Positions 24,878-42,427 are shown, counted from the first letter of the stretch. The stretch: DNA of 64,000 nt from Novosphingobium sp. IK01 (GCF_033242265.1 NZ_BTFW01000001.1:2221001-2285000); one strand, 5' to 3'. The notes: generated by a model not told the origin, from the sequence alone. A program made the numbers and translations.

Positions 24878-25276
24878 TCAGGCCGCTCCGGCGTCGCCGA
24901 AGCCCCACATGCGTTCAAGGTTGTAGAAGCTGCGCACTTCGGGACGGAACAGGTGAACGACGATATCACCCGCATCGATCAGCACCCAGTCGGCAGCCGG
25001 CAGGCCTTCGATACGGGCATTGCCATAGCCGGCGTGCTTGATACGCTCGGCCAGCTTCTGGGCCATCGCCGCAACCTGACGGGTCGACCGGCCCGAGCCG
25101 ATCACCATGAAATCGGCAATCGAGCTTTTCCCTTCCAGCGGAATCGTTACGACTTCCTGCGCCTGGTCATCGTCGAGCGAGGCAAGCACGAGGTCGTGAA
25201 GGCTGGCGGGAGCGCCGGCAGAAGGGGCCGAAGAAGCGGCGCCGGCATCTGCCGGCTGGGGTTGGGCACTGGTCAT
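24878..25276 (-). CDS. rsfS: Ribosomal silencing factor RsfS
   Basis: The 132-residue protein binds uL14 and blocks subunit joining during starvation. The core is typical: LHDLVLASLDDDQAQEVVTIPLEGKSSIADFMVI, RQVAAMAQKL, DWVLIDAGDIVVHLF and FYNLERMWG. An Ala/Pro-rich N-terminus of about 25 residues precedes it. ATG at 25276 is favoured over a GTG ten codons upstream. The gene lies between nadD and rlmH, the conserved order, but a hairpin separates it from nadD. Confidence 0.95.
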   Translation of the reverse strand: MTSAQPQPADAGAASSAPSAGAPASLHDLVLASLDDDQAQEVVTIPLEGKSSIADFMVIGSGRSTRQVAAMAQKLAERIKHAGYGNARIEGLPAADWVLIDAGDIVVHLFRPEVRSFYNLERMWGFGDAGAA

Positions 25277-25330
25277 TGCTTTGAGATCGACTCCATTTGA
25301 AAACACGAAGAATTACACCAATCCATAAAA

Positions 25331-25363
25331 CAGACAAAACCAGGCTGGCAAAACCAAGCCTGG
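25331..25363 (-). terminator. Hairpin between nadD and rsfS, possible attenuator
   Basis: On the minus strand CCAGGCT (25357-25363) pairs with AGCCTGG (25340-25346) and is followed by TTTTGTCTGTTTT. The 7-bp stem with T-rich tail sits in the 157-bp gap of an otherwise compact operon, so it may give partial termination. Confidence 0.45.
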
Positions 25364-25433
25364 CCGTGCGTTCCCGCACGCCCCACCCCGGAGCCATCCG
25401 CCATGGCCGAAAACAGGAAGGCGGCCGCGCGCT

Positions 25434-26219
25434 TCAGCGCCCGCCCCTTCCGAAAGCCTGCTTTGCGACAGCGTGATGGGTCACACCGTCGCGTAAAGCC
25501 CGCACCGAAGCCCGCCCCGCGAGGCCCGCTTCCCAATCCGGGTTCGCCTGCCGCACCGCCGTTGCCGAGCGGGGATCGGGATCGAAACGCAGGACAATGA
25601 GCGCGGGTGCCGCACAGGCAAAGGGCTTGCACCCTCCCCGACCGGAAGACCGGATCTTGCCAGATTGTCCTGAACCAGATCGCATCCCGTCGCTGCCTGA
25701 GGACCCGCATCCGGGCCCAAGGGCGCCAACGCTCGTCTGCCTGCACCGCCGGCGCCATCGGCGCAGCCACACCATGGCGGGGCTCGCCATAGCTGCGTCA
25801 TCATAACCCGGACGGGCGATAACCGCAATCGGCATCGCGCGGGCAATCCCGCGCCAGTCTTTCCAGCGATGGAACTGGGCAAGATTGTCGGCCCCCATCA
25901 ACCAGATGAAGCGCCGCCGGGGATAACGGCGGACCAGCGCGCGCAAGGCGTCGACCGTATAGACCGTGCCCAGCTCGCGCTCGATCGCGGTCACCCGAAT
26001 CGGTGCGCGGCGGGCCTCCCGGCTGGCCGAGGCATAGCGCGCGGGCAAGCTGGCCATGCCCGCACGGGGCTTGAGCACATTGCCGGGCGACACCATCCAC
26101 CACACTTCGTCGAGCCCGAGCGCACGAAGCGCAAACAGGCTCACCCGGCGATGCCCACCATGGGCCGGGTTGAAGCTGCCGCCCAGAAGGCCGGTCAGCA
26201 CGGGTCTGCCGCGAGTCAT
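25434..26219 (-). CDS. nadD: Nicotinate-nucleotide adenylyltransferase NadD
   Basis: The 261-residue enzyme of NAD synthesis adenylylates nicotinate mononucleotide. The nucleotidyltransferase fold is clear: GLLGGSFNPAHGGHRR, WWMVSPGNVLK, FIWLMGADNLAQFHRWKDW and DPRSATAVR. Between WLRRWRR and APALIVLRF there is an unusual Gly/Ser/Arg/Cys-rich stretch of about 40 residues where relatives, from memory, have about 10. This may be an expansion or a pair of compensating frameshifts. ATG at 26219 follows proA by 29 bp. Confidence 0.9.
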   Translation of the reverse strand: MTRGRPVLTGLLGGSFNPAHGGHRRVSLFALRALGLDEVWWMVSPGNVLKPRAGMASLPARYASASREARRAPIRVTAIERELGTVYTVDALRALVRRYPRRRFIWLMGADNLAQFHRWKDWRGIARAMPIAVIARPGYDDAAMASPAMVWLRRWRRRCRQTSVGALGPGCGSSGSDGMRSGSGQSGKIRSSGRGGCKPFACAAPALIVLRFDPDPRSATAVRQANPDWEAGLAGRASVRALRDGVTHHAVAKQAFGRGGR

Positions 26220-26248
26220 GGAAATCTGGGAAGGCGTTGTACGAAAAT

Positions 26249-27541
26249 TCAGGGACGAACCTGCCCCGTGCCCCGCACCAGCCACTTGTAGGTGGTCAGC
26301 CCTTCAAGCGCGACCGGCCCGCGTGCGTGGAGACGCCCGGTGGCAATGCCGATTTCCGCACCCAGCCCGAATTCGCCGCCATCGGCAAACTGGCTGGAGG
26401 CATTGTGCATGACGATGGCGCTGTCCACTTCATTGAGGAACCGCGCGGCGGCCTGTGCATCGTCGGTCAGGATCGCATCGGTATGGCCCGAGGAATGGCG
26501 CGCGATATGGGCAATCGCCGCGTCCAGCCCGTCGACCACCGCCACCGAGAGCACGGCGTCGAGATATTCGGTGTCCCAGTCCTCGGCTCCGGCGGGCAGG
26601 ATGCGCGGATCGATCGCCTGCGCGCGCGCGTCGCCGCGCACTTCGCAGCCCGCCTCGATCAGCGGCGTCACCAGCGCGGCAGCGGCAGGATAGGTCGCAT
26701 CGATCAGCAGGGTTTCCATCGCCCCGCAAATGCCGGTGCGGCGCATCTTGGCATTGAGCACCACGGCCTGCGCCATGGCCGGATCGGCGGCGGCATGAAC
26801 GAACGTGTGGCAGATGCCATCGAGATGGGCGAGCACGGGCACCCGCGCATCGGCCTGAACCCGCGCGACGAGGCTCTTGCCCCCGCGCGGCACGATCATG
26901 TCGACCAGCCCGGCGGCGGTGAGCATCGCGCCAACGACTTCGCGGTCCTGCGTGGGCACGAGTTGCACGACATCGGCGGGCACCCCACCCTCGACCAGCC
27001 CGGCCACGAGCGCCTGATGGATCGCGCGGTTGGAATGGACCGCCTCGCTCCCGCCGCGCAGCAGCGCCGCATTGCCCGAGCGCACGCAGAGCGCGGCAGC
27101 GTCCGCCGTCACGTTGGGGCGGCTTTCATAGATGATGCCGATCAGCCCGATGGGCACGCGCACGCGTTCGAGCACCAGCCCGTTGGGGCGGCTGCGGCTG
27201 TCGATGATCTGGCCGACAGGGTCTTCGAGGCTGGCAACTTGCGCCACGGCATCGGCCATCGCGGCCAGACGCGCGGGGTCGAGCCGCAAGCGGTCGAGCA
27301 GCGCGCCGGTCAGCCCGCGTGCCTCGCCATTGGCCATGTCGATGGCATTGGCCGGCAGAATCTCCGGCTCGGCCCGGCGCAGGGACTGCGCGGCCAGCTT
27401 GAGCGCGGCTTCCCTGGCCTCCGACGGGAGACGCGCGAGCTTGGTCTGCGCGGCGCGACCGGCGCGGGCCAGCCGCTCCACCAGCGCCTGGGGGGTCTCC
27501 TGAGCGGACTCGGGGGCGATTTCCTGAAGCTGCGTCGACAT
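26249..27541 (-). CDS. proA: Gamma-glutamyl phosphate reductase ProA
   Basis: The 430-residue NADPH-dependent enzyme of proline synthesis has all family blocks: [35 protein letters not shown], the substrate site PRGGKSLV, the catalytic Cys in [13 protein letters not shown], and HTDAIL. ATG at 27541 is the first Met of the conserved region. There is no Shine-Dalgarno, and the best promoter match would start transcription only about 3 nt before it. The gene heads the leftward block and is separated from rpoC by a terminator. Confidence 0.95.
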   Translation of the reverse strand: MSTQLQEIAPESAQETPQALVERLARAGRAAQTKLARLPSEAREAALKLAAQSLRRAEPEILPANAIDMANGEARGLTGALLDRLRLDPARLAAMADAVAQVASLEDPVGQIIDSRSRPNGLVLERVRVPIGLIGIIYESRPNVTADAAALCVRSGNAALLRGGSEAVHSNRAIHQALVAGLVEGGVPADVVQLVPTQDREVVGAMLTAAGLVDMIVPRGGKSLVARVQADARVPVLAHLDGICHTFVHAAADPAMAQAVVLNAKMRRTGICGAMETLLIDATYPAAAALVTPLIEAGCEVRGDARAQAIDPRILPAGAEDWDTEYLDAVLSVAVVDGLDAAIAHIARHSSGHTDAILTDDAQAAARFLNEVDSAIVMHNASSQFADGGEFGLGAEIGIATGRLHARGPVALEGLTTYKWLVRGTGQVRP

Positions 27542-27550
27542 AATGACGCG

Positions 27551-27579
27551 GCCATACCATCGGCGCGTTCCCCTGTCAC
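27551..27579 (-). promoter_or_regulatory. Candidate proA promoter (near-leaderless)
   Basis: GTGACA (27574-27579) and TATGGC (27551-27556) on the minus strand are 17 nt apart. The predicted start near 27544 is almost at the ATG (27541). Confidence 0.35.
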
Positions 27580-27616
27580 GCCAGCCTGTCTGAGGCCCCT
27601 CGCCGTCCGCAGGCAC

Positions 27617-27655
27617 AAAAAAGCCCCGCCAGTTTCCCGGCGGGGCCTCTTTGTC
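27617..27655 (-). terminator. Rho-independent terminator of rpoBC
   Basis: On the minus strand GCCCCGCC (27639-27646) pairs with GGCGGGGC (27623-27630), followed by a run of six T. It lies 25 bp past the rpoC stop. Confidence 0.9.
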
Positions 27656-27671
27656 GTCAGGTCAGAGAACC

Positions 27672-31955
<4,284 letters not shown>

Positions 31956-32045
31956 TGCGTGATCCTCACTGGGAGGGAAACCTGTGTCGCGCTTTGGGCC
32001 GGGCAGCGCGGCGGAGAGACAAAGCCTCCGCCGCGCTCCACCGTC

Positions 32046-36209
<4,164 letters not shown>

Positions 36210-36430
36210 AGGAGGTGCGTGCCTCTTTGCTCTAACGGGCCGGTCGAAACCGGCGGAAATCTGCCATGCGCGGCGGGTGGCACGACAAACACGCAAACAA
36301 GGCCACGTTGCACAGCACACCCTTCACAGATGCCCATGCTCCGCAGCCTTCGCGTCTTGCCGAGACCGACCGGATCCATCCCGAAGCCATCCCCCGCGCA
36401 TGGGAAGGCCTTGCTCGATCCGACCAGTGA
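36210..36430 (-). promoter_or_regulatory. rpoB 5' leader
   Basis: About 220 nt lie between the predicted transcription start and rpoB with no ORF that I can support. Next to the start codon GAGG and CCTC (6-nt loop) can form a hairpin covering the AAAGAGG ribosome site, so translation control is possible. The rest shows no recognised RNA family. Confidence 0.4.
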
Positions 36431-36437
36431 TGGGCCC

Positions 36438-36466
36438 CATATAGGCCGCGCCCCCGGAAAAGTCAA
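36438..36466 (-). promoter_or_regulatory. rpoBC promoter
   Basis: On the minus strand TTGACT (36461-36466), a 17-nt spacer and TATATG (36438-36443) form a good housekeeping-sigma promoter. This supports rpoBC being transcribed independently of rplJL. Confidence 0.65.
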
Positions 36467-36599
36467 AGGGGCGCCCCGAAAACACGGCGCCACGCGCCAG
36501 GCAGCCGACCGGGCAGCCCGCGACAGGACGCGCTTCATCGCACCGCCAAATCGCTCCGCCGCACGGGCCCGAGACACACCCTCACGCAACAGATACCTG

Positions 36600-36769
36600 T
36601 AAGAGCCCGACCCAAAAGTCCTTCGGGTCGGTTTGGCGGGTCTTTTGTGCCACCACGGCGTCGGCTGTTCGCCACGATGCTTCCAGCATCGCTGGGCTCT
36701 CAGCCTCCTTGTGGTGACCCAAAATCCCTCGCCAAACCTCCGCCGCCCGACTTTTGGGCCGGGCTCTTA
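36600..36769. mobile_element. 170-bp palindromic MITE-like element
   Basis: The ends are inverted: TAAGAGCCCGACCCAAAAG at the left and its near-perfect complement at the right (one mismatch). Nested arms continue inward (TTTGGCG, CACCAC with GTGGTG at 36651/36711) to a 7-bp central stem (36675-36691). The whole can fold into one long hairpin. TA dinucleotides flank both ends, as for Tc1/IS630-type insertions. No transposase is encoded. The remainder of the gap to 36964 is AT-richer with no gene seen. Confidence 0.7.
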
Positions 36770-36964
36770 AACGGACAGAATCCGGCAAAGAATCCTGCGA
36801 GCAACCGCCAAGATAACACCAAAACGAACCAATAACGTCCGCACACATTTGCATTGTATTTACCACCCGATCCTTACGGCGTATTACCACTGCAACCTGC
36901 CTCATTCCTTGCGACTTAGGGCCGGAAGCAGGCCTCACCCCAGCACGGACCGCTCCAGCCCCCC

Positions 36965-38152
36965 ATGGACGACCGCTTCACCTTCATCCTGCCCGCCATG
37001 CAGGCCACCTTCGGCGTCACCGCGGTGATGGCGGGCCGCTGGCAGGTGCCCAGCGCATGGTGGTGGGCCGGAGGCTTCCTGGGCTGCGCGAGCGCCTTTG
37101 CCATGCCCACCCTGCCCGCGATCATCCCGCTCGAATGGCGCGCGGCGGTGGCCACGGTCATGTTCGTGGCCGGCTTCCTCTGCTTCGGGGAGGCGATGCG
37201 CATCCATTTTGGCGGGCGGCGGACATGGATGACCTTGCGCATCAGCATTGCCCTGGTCACCGTCACCGGCAGCACGGCGGGCGTCCTGCTCGACAACCTG
37301 CGCCTTCATCTGGCGATGAGCGATCTGGGCTGCGCCCTGCTGATGGCCGTCCCGCTCGTCGCCACCCGGCATCGCCCGCGGCGCACAGGCGATCAGGCCC
37401 TGATCCTCGTTGGCTGGGCAGTCGTGGCCGACTGCATGATGCGGGTTGCCACCATCCGCTGGCTGGCATGGGGCGGCCTGGCCGACTTCGCGGCTTCGCC
37501 TTACGCCATCCTCTACCAGACCACCGGCTCGCTGATCGGCACCGGCTTTGCCATGGCGGCCCTTGCCTCGATCATGATCTCGGTGCTTATGCGTTATCGC
37601 GACTGGGCCATCTGCGATCCGCTCACCGGCCTGCTCAATCGCCGCGGCCTCGACGAGGCCCTTGCCGCACGCGACCAGATCGAACGATGCTGCTCAGCCC
37701 TGATCCTGGCCGACATCGACCACTTCAAGACCGTCAACGACCGCTTCGGCCACCATCGCGGCGACGAGATCATCGCCCTGATGGCCAGCACGATCGAGGA
37801 TCTCCTGCCGCGCGACGGACTGGCCGCCCGCTATGGCGGGGAGGAATTCCTGATCTACCTCCCCCACGTCACGGCCAGCGACGCCGCGGCCTTTGCCGAA
37901 ATGGTCCGGCACGAATTTGCCGCGCGCACGGGCAGCCCGTCGGGCGTGATCACCGCCAGCTTCGGCGTGGCCGCAGCGCTGACCGGCGAGGCCACGCTCG
38001 CCCCGGCCATCCGCCGCGCCGACCAGGGCCTCTATCGTGCCAAGCACACCGGCCGCAATCGCAGCGTGATCCAGGTGACAATGGACGAAGGGCCATCCCC
38101 CGCGCTGGCCGTACCACCCGAAAGCCTGCCCCCTCGCGCGGCCCTGGCCTGA
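36965..38152 (+). CDS. Membrane-bound diguanylate cyclase (GGDEF)
   Basis: The 395-residue protein has an N-terminal membrane domain of about 210 residues with six or seven hydrophobic helices (sensor type unknown). A GGDEF domain follows: DPLTGLLNRRGLDEAL, ADIDHFKTVNDRFGHHRGDEII, the active site RYGGEEF and the late motif TASFGVAA. The GGEEF motif is compatible with activity, making c-di-GMP from two GTP. The RxxD inhibitory site normally five residues upstream is absent (LLPRDGLAA), so product inhibition is probably lost. No good Shine-Dalgarno precedes the ATG. Confidence 0.9.
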   Translation: MDDRFTFILPAMQATFGVTAVMAGRWQVPSAWWWAGGFLGCASAFAMPTLPAIIPLEWRAAVATVMFVAGFLCFGEAMRIHFGGRRTWMTLRISIALVTVTGSTAGVLLDNLRLHLAMSDLGCALLMAVPLVATRHRPRRTGDQALILVGWAVVADCMMRVATIRWLAWGGLADFAASPYAILYQTTGSLIGTGFAMAALASIMISVLMRYRDWAICDPLTGLLNRRGLDEALAARDQIERCCSALILADIDHFKTVNDRFGHHRGDEIIALMASTIEDLLPRDGLAARYGGEEFLIYLPHVTASDAAAFAEMVRHEFAARTGSPSGVITASFGVAAALTGEATLAPAIRRADQGLYRAKHTGRNRSVIQVTMDEGPSPALAVPPESLPPRAALA

Positions 38153-38275
38153 AACGTACCGGCCCATCCCCCCATTTCCCCGGCCCATTTTCCTTGACTC
38201 CCCCATGCGGATCTGTCAGGGGCCCGCTCGACCGACGGCCTCGTGCCAGTCGCTCATCCGTCCGAGACAGTCGGT

Positions 38276-38294
38276 GTGCGGGGTTGCCCCGCAC
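38276..38294 (+). terminator. Hairpin downstream of the diguanylate cyclase
   Basis: GTGCGGGG (38276-38283) pairs perfectly with CCCCGCAC (38287-38294) over a 3-nt loop, followed by TTAATTT. Confidence 0.5.
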
Positions 38295-38299
38295 TTAAT

Positions 38300-38507
38300 T
38301 TCCGGCCTAGGCGGGGAAAAGAGATTTTATGGCCGCACGGCTCCGTTTTCGGATCGTGGCGCCCTTGCCGCCCTCGGGACCATCCCTGATGCGGCATTCC
38401 TCCTTCCCTTGTCGAACGGACTCGCCCCGCGGTGCTTGCGCTGCGGGACAAACGTAGCCGGCTGCAAGGGGCTCACCCCCCGTGCAGCCATTGTGAAGGA
38501 GTAAGGC
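38300..38507 (+). promoter_or_regulatory. Putative r-protein L10 autoregulatory leader of rplJL
   Basis: About 200 nt before rplJ contain two strong hairpins: CCCGC...GCGGG around 38425-38447, and GGCTGCA (38460-38466) with TGCAGCC (38483-38489), the latter ending just before the GAAGGAG ribosome site. rplJ leaders in many bacteria bind the L10-L12 complex to repress translation. Assignment is by position and structure; no kink-turn was verified. Confidence 0.4.
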
Positions 38508-39023
38508 ATGGATCGTTCGCAAAAGGCCGAATCGGTCGCCTACCTCAACGAACTCGTCGCTGGTTCGGGTGCGGTCATCGTGACCCGCAACCTGGGCATG
38601 ACGGTGGCCCAGTCCACCGCGCTGCGCACGAAGATCCGCGAGGCCGGGGCGACCTACAAGGTTGCGAAGAACCGTCTTGCCAAGCTTGCCATCCAGGGCA
38701 CCGACTACGAAGGCATTGGTGAATTCTTCACCGGGCCGACCGCGATCGCTGCCTCGGCTGACCCCGTCGCCGCCGCCAAGGTGATCGTCGAGTTCGCCAA
38801 GACCACCGACAAGATCGAAATCGTCGGTGGCGGGATGGGTTCGCAGGTTCTCAGCCCCGATGGCGTCAAGGCTCTGGCCACGATGCCCTCGCTCGACGAA
38901 CTGCGCGCCAAGCTTATCGGTCTCATCCAGGCTCCGGCCACGAAGATCGCCCAGCTCACGACCGCTCCGGCGGCCAAGCTGGCCCGCGTCTTCAACGCCT
39001 ACGCCGAGAAGGATGCGGCCTGA
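38508..39023 (+). CDS. rplJ: 50S ribosomal protein L10
   Basis: The 171-residue L10 (uL10) forms the base of the ribosomal stalk and carries L7/L12 dimers on its C-terminal helix. The typical N-terminus ([21 protein letters not shown]), [11 protein letters not shown] and FTGPTAIA are present. A strong GAAGGAG lies before the ATG. It is co-transcribed with rplL 78 bp downstream. rplK and rplA are not in the window upstream, and rpoB lies on the opposite strand. Confidence 0.98.
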   Translation: MDRSQKAESVAYLNELVAGSGAVIVTRNLGMTVAQSTALRTKIREAGATYKVAKNRLAKLAIQGTDYEGIGEFFTGPTAIAASADPVAAAKVIVEFAKTTDKIEIVGGGMGSQVLSPDGVKALATMPSLDELRAKLIGLIQAPATKIAQLTTAPAAKLARVFNAYAEKDAA

Positions 39024-39101
39024 GCCGGTTCATACGACTTTTGCCTGGAAGGCCCGCATGGAGCGGGCACCGGGCGTCACATATTAACGGAGTGATACAT
39101 C

Positions 39102-39476
39102 ATGGCCGATATCGCCAAGCTTGTTGAAGAACTGTCGCAGCTCACCGTTCTCGAAGCCGCTGACCTCGCCAAGGCTCTCGAAGAAGCATGGGGCGTGAGC
39201 GCCGCTGCTGCCGTGGCCGTGGCCGCTGCCCCCGCCGGTGAAGCCGCTCCGGCTGCCGAAGAAAAGACCGAATTCGACGCCATCCTGACCGGCGACGGCG
39301 GCAAGAAGATCCAGGTCATCAAGGAAGTCCGCGCGATCACCTCGCTCGGCCTGACCGAAGCCAAGGCCCTCGTTGAAGGCGCCCCCAAGGCGATCAAGGA
39401 AGGCGTTTCGAAGGCTGAAGCCGAAGAAATCAAGAAGAAGATCGAAGAAGCCGGCGGCACCGTCGAAATCAAGTAA
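39102..39476 (+). CDS. rplL: 50S ribosomal protein L7/L12
   Basis: The 124-residue stalk protein has an N-terminal dimerisation domain ([25 protein letters not shown]), an Ala/Pro-rich hinge, and the factor-binding C-terminal domain ([26 protein letters not shown]...[14 protein letters not shown]). A hairpin terminator follows, so the operon ends here without rpoBC. Confidence 0.99.
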   Translation: MADIAKLVEELSQLTVLEAADLAKALEEAWGVSAAAAVAVAAAPAGEAAPAAEEKTEFDAILTGDGGKKIQVIKEVRAITSLGLTEAKALVEGAPKAIKEGVSKAEAEEIKKKIEEAGGTVEIK

Positions 39477-39509
39477 TCTTCTTCGGGTTCTTCCCGACAG
39501 ATTTTCGGG

Positions 39510-39542
39510 AAAGGGCGGCCCCGCAAGGGTGCCGCCCTTTTT
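39510..39542 (+). terminator. Rho-independent terminator after rplL
   Basis: AAAGGGCGGC (39510-39519) pairs with GCCGCCCTTT (39531-39540) with an 11-nt loop and a T-run. Confidence 0.85.
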
Positions 39543-39643
39543 CGTGGGCATTTTTCGAAAAAAGACGCCCGCGCCGGATTTTTTTGCGTCCGGCCTTCCG
39601 CATTTCAGCGGAAATTCAGCTCGTCTCTCGCTAGGCACGGCCC

Positions 39644-40981
39644 ATGGCCGTCCACCTCCCCCCCCGCTCGCTCGCTGCTGCCCGCAATCTCAGGCCACGA
39701 CTGGCCGCATTGGGGGGAGCGCTCGCGCTGGGGCTGGCCGCCATCGTGTTCGCCCGCGCGGGCGAGGCCGCACAGGATCTCTTCGGCCGCCTGTCCAGAG
39801 CCTGGCCCTATGCCCCGCTCGTGCTCACCCCGGCCCTGTTCATCGCCGTCACCTGGGCCACGCGGCTCTATTGCGCCCCCGCGCGCGGATCGGGCATTCC
39901 CCAGGTCATGGCCGCCGCCGAGGCCCCCTCGCACAAGCTGATCGCCCCGCTTCTTTCGCTGCGTACCGCCGGCGCCAAGTTTCTGGGCACGCTGGGCATG
40001 CTGCTGGCCGGTGGCTCGGTCGGCCGCGAAGGGCCCACCGTCCAGATCAGCGCCGCGATCATGGTCGCCGTCCACAAGGCCCTGCGCGTGCCGGTCAGTT
40101 CGGGCGTGATCATCGCCGGGGGCGCCGCCGGGGTGGCCGCCGCCTTCAACACCCCGCTGGCCGGGGTGGCCTTCGCCATCGAGGAACTGGCCTCGGCCTT
40201 TGAACAGCGCCTCGCGCTGCTGGTCATGCTGGCAGTGATGACCTCGGGTCTCGTCAGCCTCGCGCTCTCGGGCGACTATGTCTATTTCGGCGCGATGAGC
40301 GAGCATGTGCCGATCGTGCCTGCGCTCGTGGCCGCCCTTGTCACCGGCGTGGCCGGGGGGCTGACCGGGGGCCTGTTCGCCCGCGCGCTCAGCCGTTTCG
40401 GCGAAATCGACACCGGCTGGATCGGCGCGATGCGCGCGCGCCCGGTCCTGCTGGCTGGCGGGCTCGGGCTGATCGTGGCGGTGATCGGCATCCTCACCCA
40501 TGGCCTGACCTGGGGCACCGGCTATGGCACGACCCGTGGCCTGCTGACCGGAGGCGATGCCTCCGCATGGTTCGGCCCGGCCAAGTTCGTGACGACACTG
40601 GCCACCGCGCTCAGCGGGGCGCCGGGCGGCATCTTCGCGCCCTCGCTCTCGGTCGGGGCCGGGCTGGGCCAGTTGGCAGGGGCACTGTTCCCGCCCGACT
40701 ATTCGGGCGCGGTCGCCATGCTGGGGATGATCGCCTATTTTGCCGGGGTCACGCGGGCGCCGCTGACCGCCGTGATCATCGTGATGGAAATGACCGCCGA
40801 CCGCGCGATGATCCTGCCGCTGTTCGCCGCCGCGCTGGTGGCCGACCACGTGAGCGCGCAAGTCTGCCCGGAAAAGCTCTACCACACGCTGTCCCACCCC
40901 TTCCGCGTCCATCCCCACCACCCCGCACCGAAACCTGCCGCGCAAACTCCCCCGGCACCGGCAGCTCCCGCTGCGGACTGA
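39644..40981 (+). CDS. ClC-family chloride channel/antiporter
   Basis: The 445-residue membrane protein has the three anion-pathway motifs: GSGIPQV, GREGPTVQ with the gating glutamate, and GGIFAPSL. About ten or more hydrophobic helices are visible, without C-terminal CBS domains, like bacterial ClcA antiporters that exchange two Cl- for one H+. It stands alone between rplL and a MATE gene. The ATG lacks a strong ribosome site. Confidence 0.93.
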   Translation: MAVHLPPRSLAAARNLRPRLAALGGALALGLAAIVFARAGEAAQDLFGRLSRAWPYAPLVLTPALFIAVTWATRLYCAPARGSGIPQVMAAAEAPSHKLIAPLLSLRTAGAKFLGTLGMLLAGGSVGREGPTVQISAAIMVAVHKALRVPVSSGVIIAGGAAGVAAAFNTPLAGVAFAIEELASAFEQRLALLVMLAVMTSGLVSLALSGDYVYFGAMSEHVPIVPALVAALVTGVAGGLTGGLFARALSRFGEIDTGWIGAMRARPVLLAGGLGLIVAVIGILTHGLTWGTGYGTTRGLLTGGDASAWFGPAKFVTTLATALSGAPGGIFAPSLSVGAGLGQLAGALFPPDYSGAVAMLGMIAYFAGVTRAPLTAVIIVMEMTADRAMILPLFAAALVADHVSAQVCPEKLYHTLSHPFRVHPHHPAPKPAAQTPPAPAAPAAD

Positions 40982-41032
40982 CGCCCGGTTCTTTTCCTTT
41001 CTTCTCCATCGCCCGGTCCCTATGGCCGGGTG

Positions 41033-42427
41033 ATGACCGTCACCCTGCCCACCTCCCCCGATCTTGCCGGGCCTCATGCGCCGTCCGAATGGCGCGAGAT
41101 GCTGCGTCTGGCTGCCCCGCTGGTGGGGGCCAACCTGTTGCAGATGGCCGTCTTTGCGGTGGACGTGCTGTTCGTCGCGCGGCTTGGCCCGGCCTCGCTG
41201 GCTGCATCGAGCCTGGCCGTCTCGATCTTCGGCCTGCTGATCTGGAGCCTTTCGGGGCTGGTCGGCGCGGCTTCGCCCCTGATCGCCGCCGAACTGGGCC
41301 GCCGCAGCCATGCCGTGCGCGAGGTGCGCCGGACAGTCCGCATGGGGGGCTGGGCGGGCCTGCTGGCCGCCCTCGTCGCCACCGGCATTTGCCAGCTGGG
41401 CGGCCCGCTGCTGCGCGCGACCGGCCAGGACGAAGCCGTCATCGCGCAGGCCGCGCCCTTCCTCGCGGTGCTCTCGCTGGCCTGCGTGCCCGCCGTCATG
41501 GCCTCCCTGCTGCGCACGGTCGTTTCCACGCTCGGGCGCCCCGGCGTGGGCACGGCGATCACCGGCCTTGCCGTCGTGGTCAACGCGGTGGGTAACTGGG
41601 CCTTCATCTATGGCCATGGCGGCCTTCCGGCACTGGGGCTAATCGGTTCGGCATGGTCGAGCGTGGTCACCAGCAGCGCGATGCTGCTCGCCTATGCCCT
41701 CGTCCTGCGGTTCGACCGGCGGATGCACCGCTATCGGCTGCTGGGCCGCTGGTGGCGCCCGGAATGGGCGCGCTTTGCCGATGTCTGGCGGATCGGCCTG
41801 CCGATCTTTGCCACCATCGTGGCCGAGGCAGGCCTGTTCAACGGCGCCGCGCTGCTGATCGGGCGGATCGGCGAGACCCAGCTGGCCGCGCACACCGTCG
41901 CCATGCAGCTGGCCGGAATCACCTTTCAGGTGCCCTTCGGCCTGGGCCAAGCCGCCACGATCCGCGTCGGGCTGGCCTATGGCGCGCGCGACCATGCCGC
42001 CATCGCCCGCGCAGGCTGGACGGCGCTGGCGATGAGCGTGGGCTTCATGAGCACGACCGCCGCGCTGATGCTGGCCGCCCCGCGTCTGGTGCTCGGCCTC
42101 TATCTCGACGCTGGCGATCCGGCCAATCAGGCCGTGCTCGGCTATGCGCTGCAATTCGTGATGGTGGCGGCGGCCTTCCAGCTCTTCGACGGCGCGCAAT
42201 CGACATGCGGCGCGGTCTTGCGCGGGCTTCAGGATACCCGCGTGCCGATGGCCATCGCGCTGTTCGGCTATTGGGTGCCCGGCCTGCTCACGGCGATCGG
42301 GCTGGGGCTGTTCACGCCGCTGGGCGGCCTTGGCGTCTGGTTCGGGCTGATGGCCGGACTGGTGGTGGTAGCCGGCCTGCTGCTCTGGCGCTGGCACCGG
42401 CGCGGCGCGCTCGGCCTGCTGCCGTAA
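41033..42427 (+). CDS. MATE-family multidrug efflux transporter
   Basis: The 464-residue inner-membrane protein has 12 hydrophobic helices in two homologous halves. It shows NorM-like sequences: ADVLFVARLGPASLAASSLA-like helix 1-2, PLIAAELGRR, then QLAAHTVAMQLAGITFQVPFGLGQAATIRVG in the second half. It exports organic cations using Na+ or H+. ATG at 41033 is directly preceded by an in-frame GTG, which is an alternative start. It begins about 50 bp after the ClC gene. Confidence 0.92.
   Translation: MTVTLPTSPDLAGPHAPSEWREMLRLAAPLVGANLLQMAVFAVDVLFVARLGPASLAASSLAVSIFGLLIWSLSGLVGAASPLIAAELGRRSHAVREVRRTVRMGGWAGLLAALVATGICQLGGPLLRATGQDEAVIAQAAPFLAVLSLACVPAVMASLLRTVVSTLGRPGVGTAITGLAVVVNAVGNWAFIYGHGGLPALGLIGSAWSSVVTSSAMLLAYALVLRFDRRMHRYRLLGRWWRPEWARFADVWRIGLPIFATIVAEAGLFNGAALLIGRIGETQLAAHTVAMQLAGITFQVPFGLGQAATIRVGLAYGARDHAAIARAGWTALAMSVGFMSTTAALMLAAPRLVLGLYLDAGDPANQAVLGYALQFVMVAAAFQLFDGAQSTCGAVLRGLQDTRVPMAIALFGYWVPGLLTAIGLGLFTPLGGLGVWFGLMAGLVVVAGLLLWRWHRRGALGLLP

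Noticed and set aside
36582..36938. 118-codon minus-strand ORF
   Set aside because: Most of it is translated from the palindromic MITE-like element; it has no start signal or known domain.
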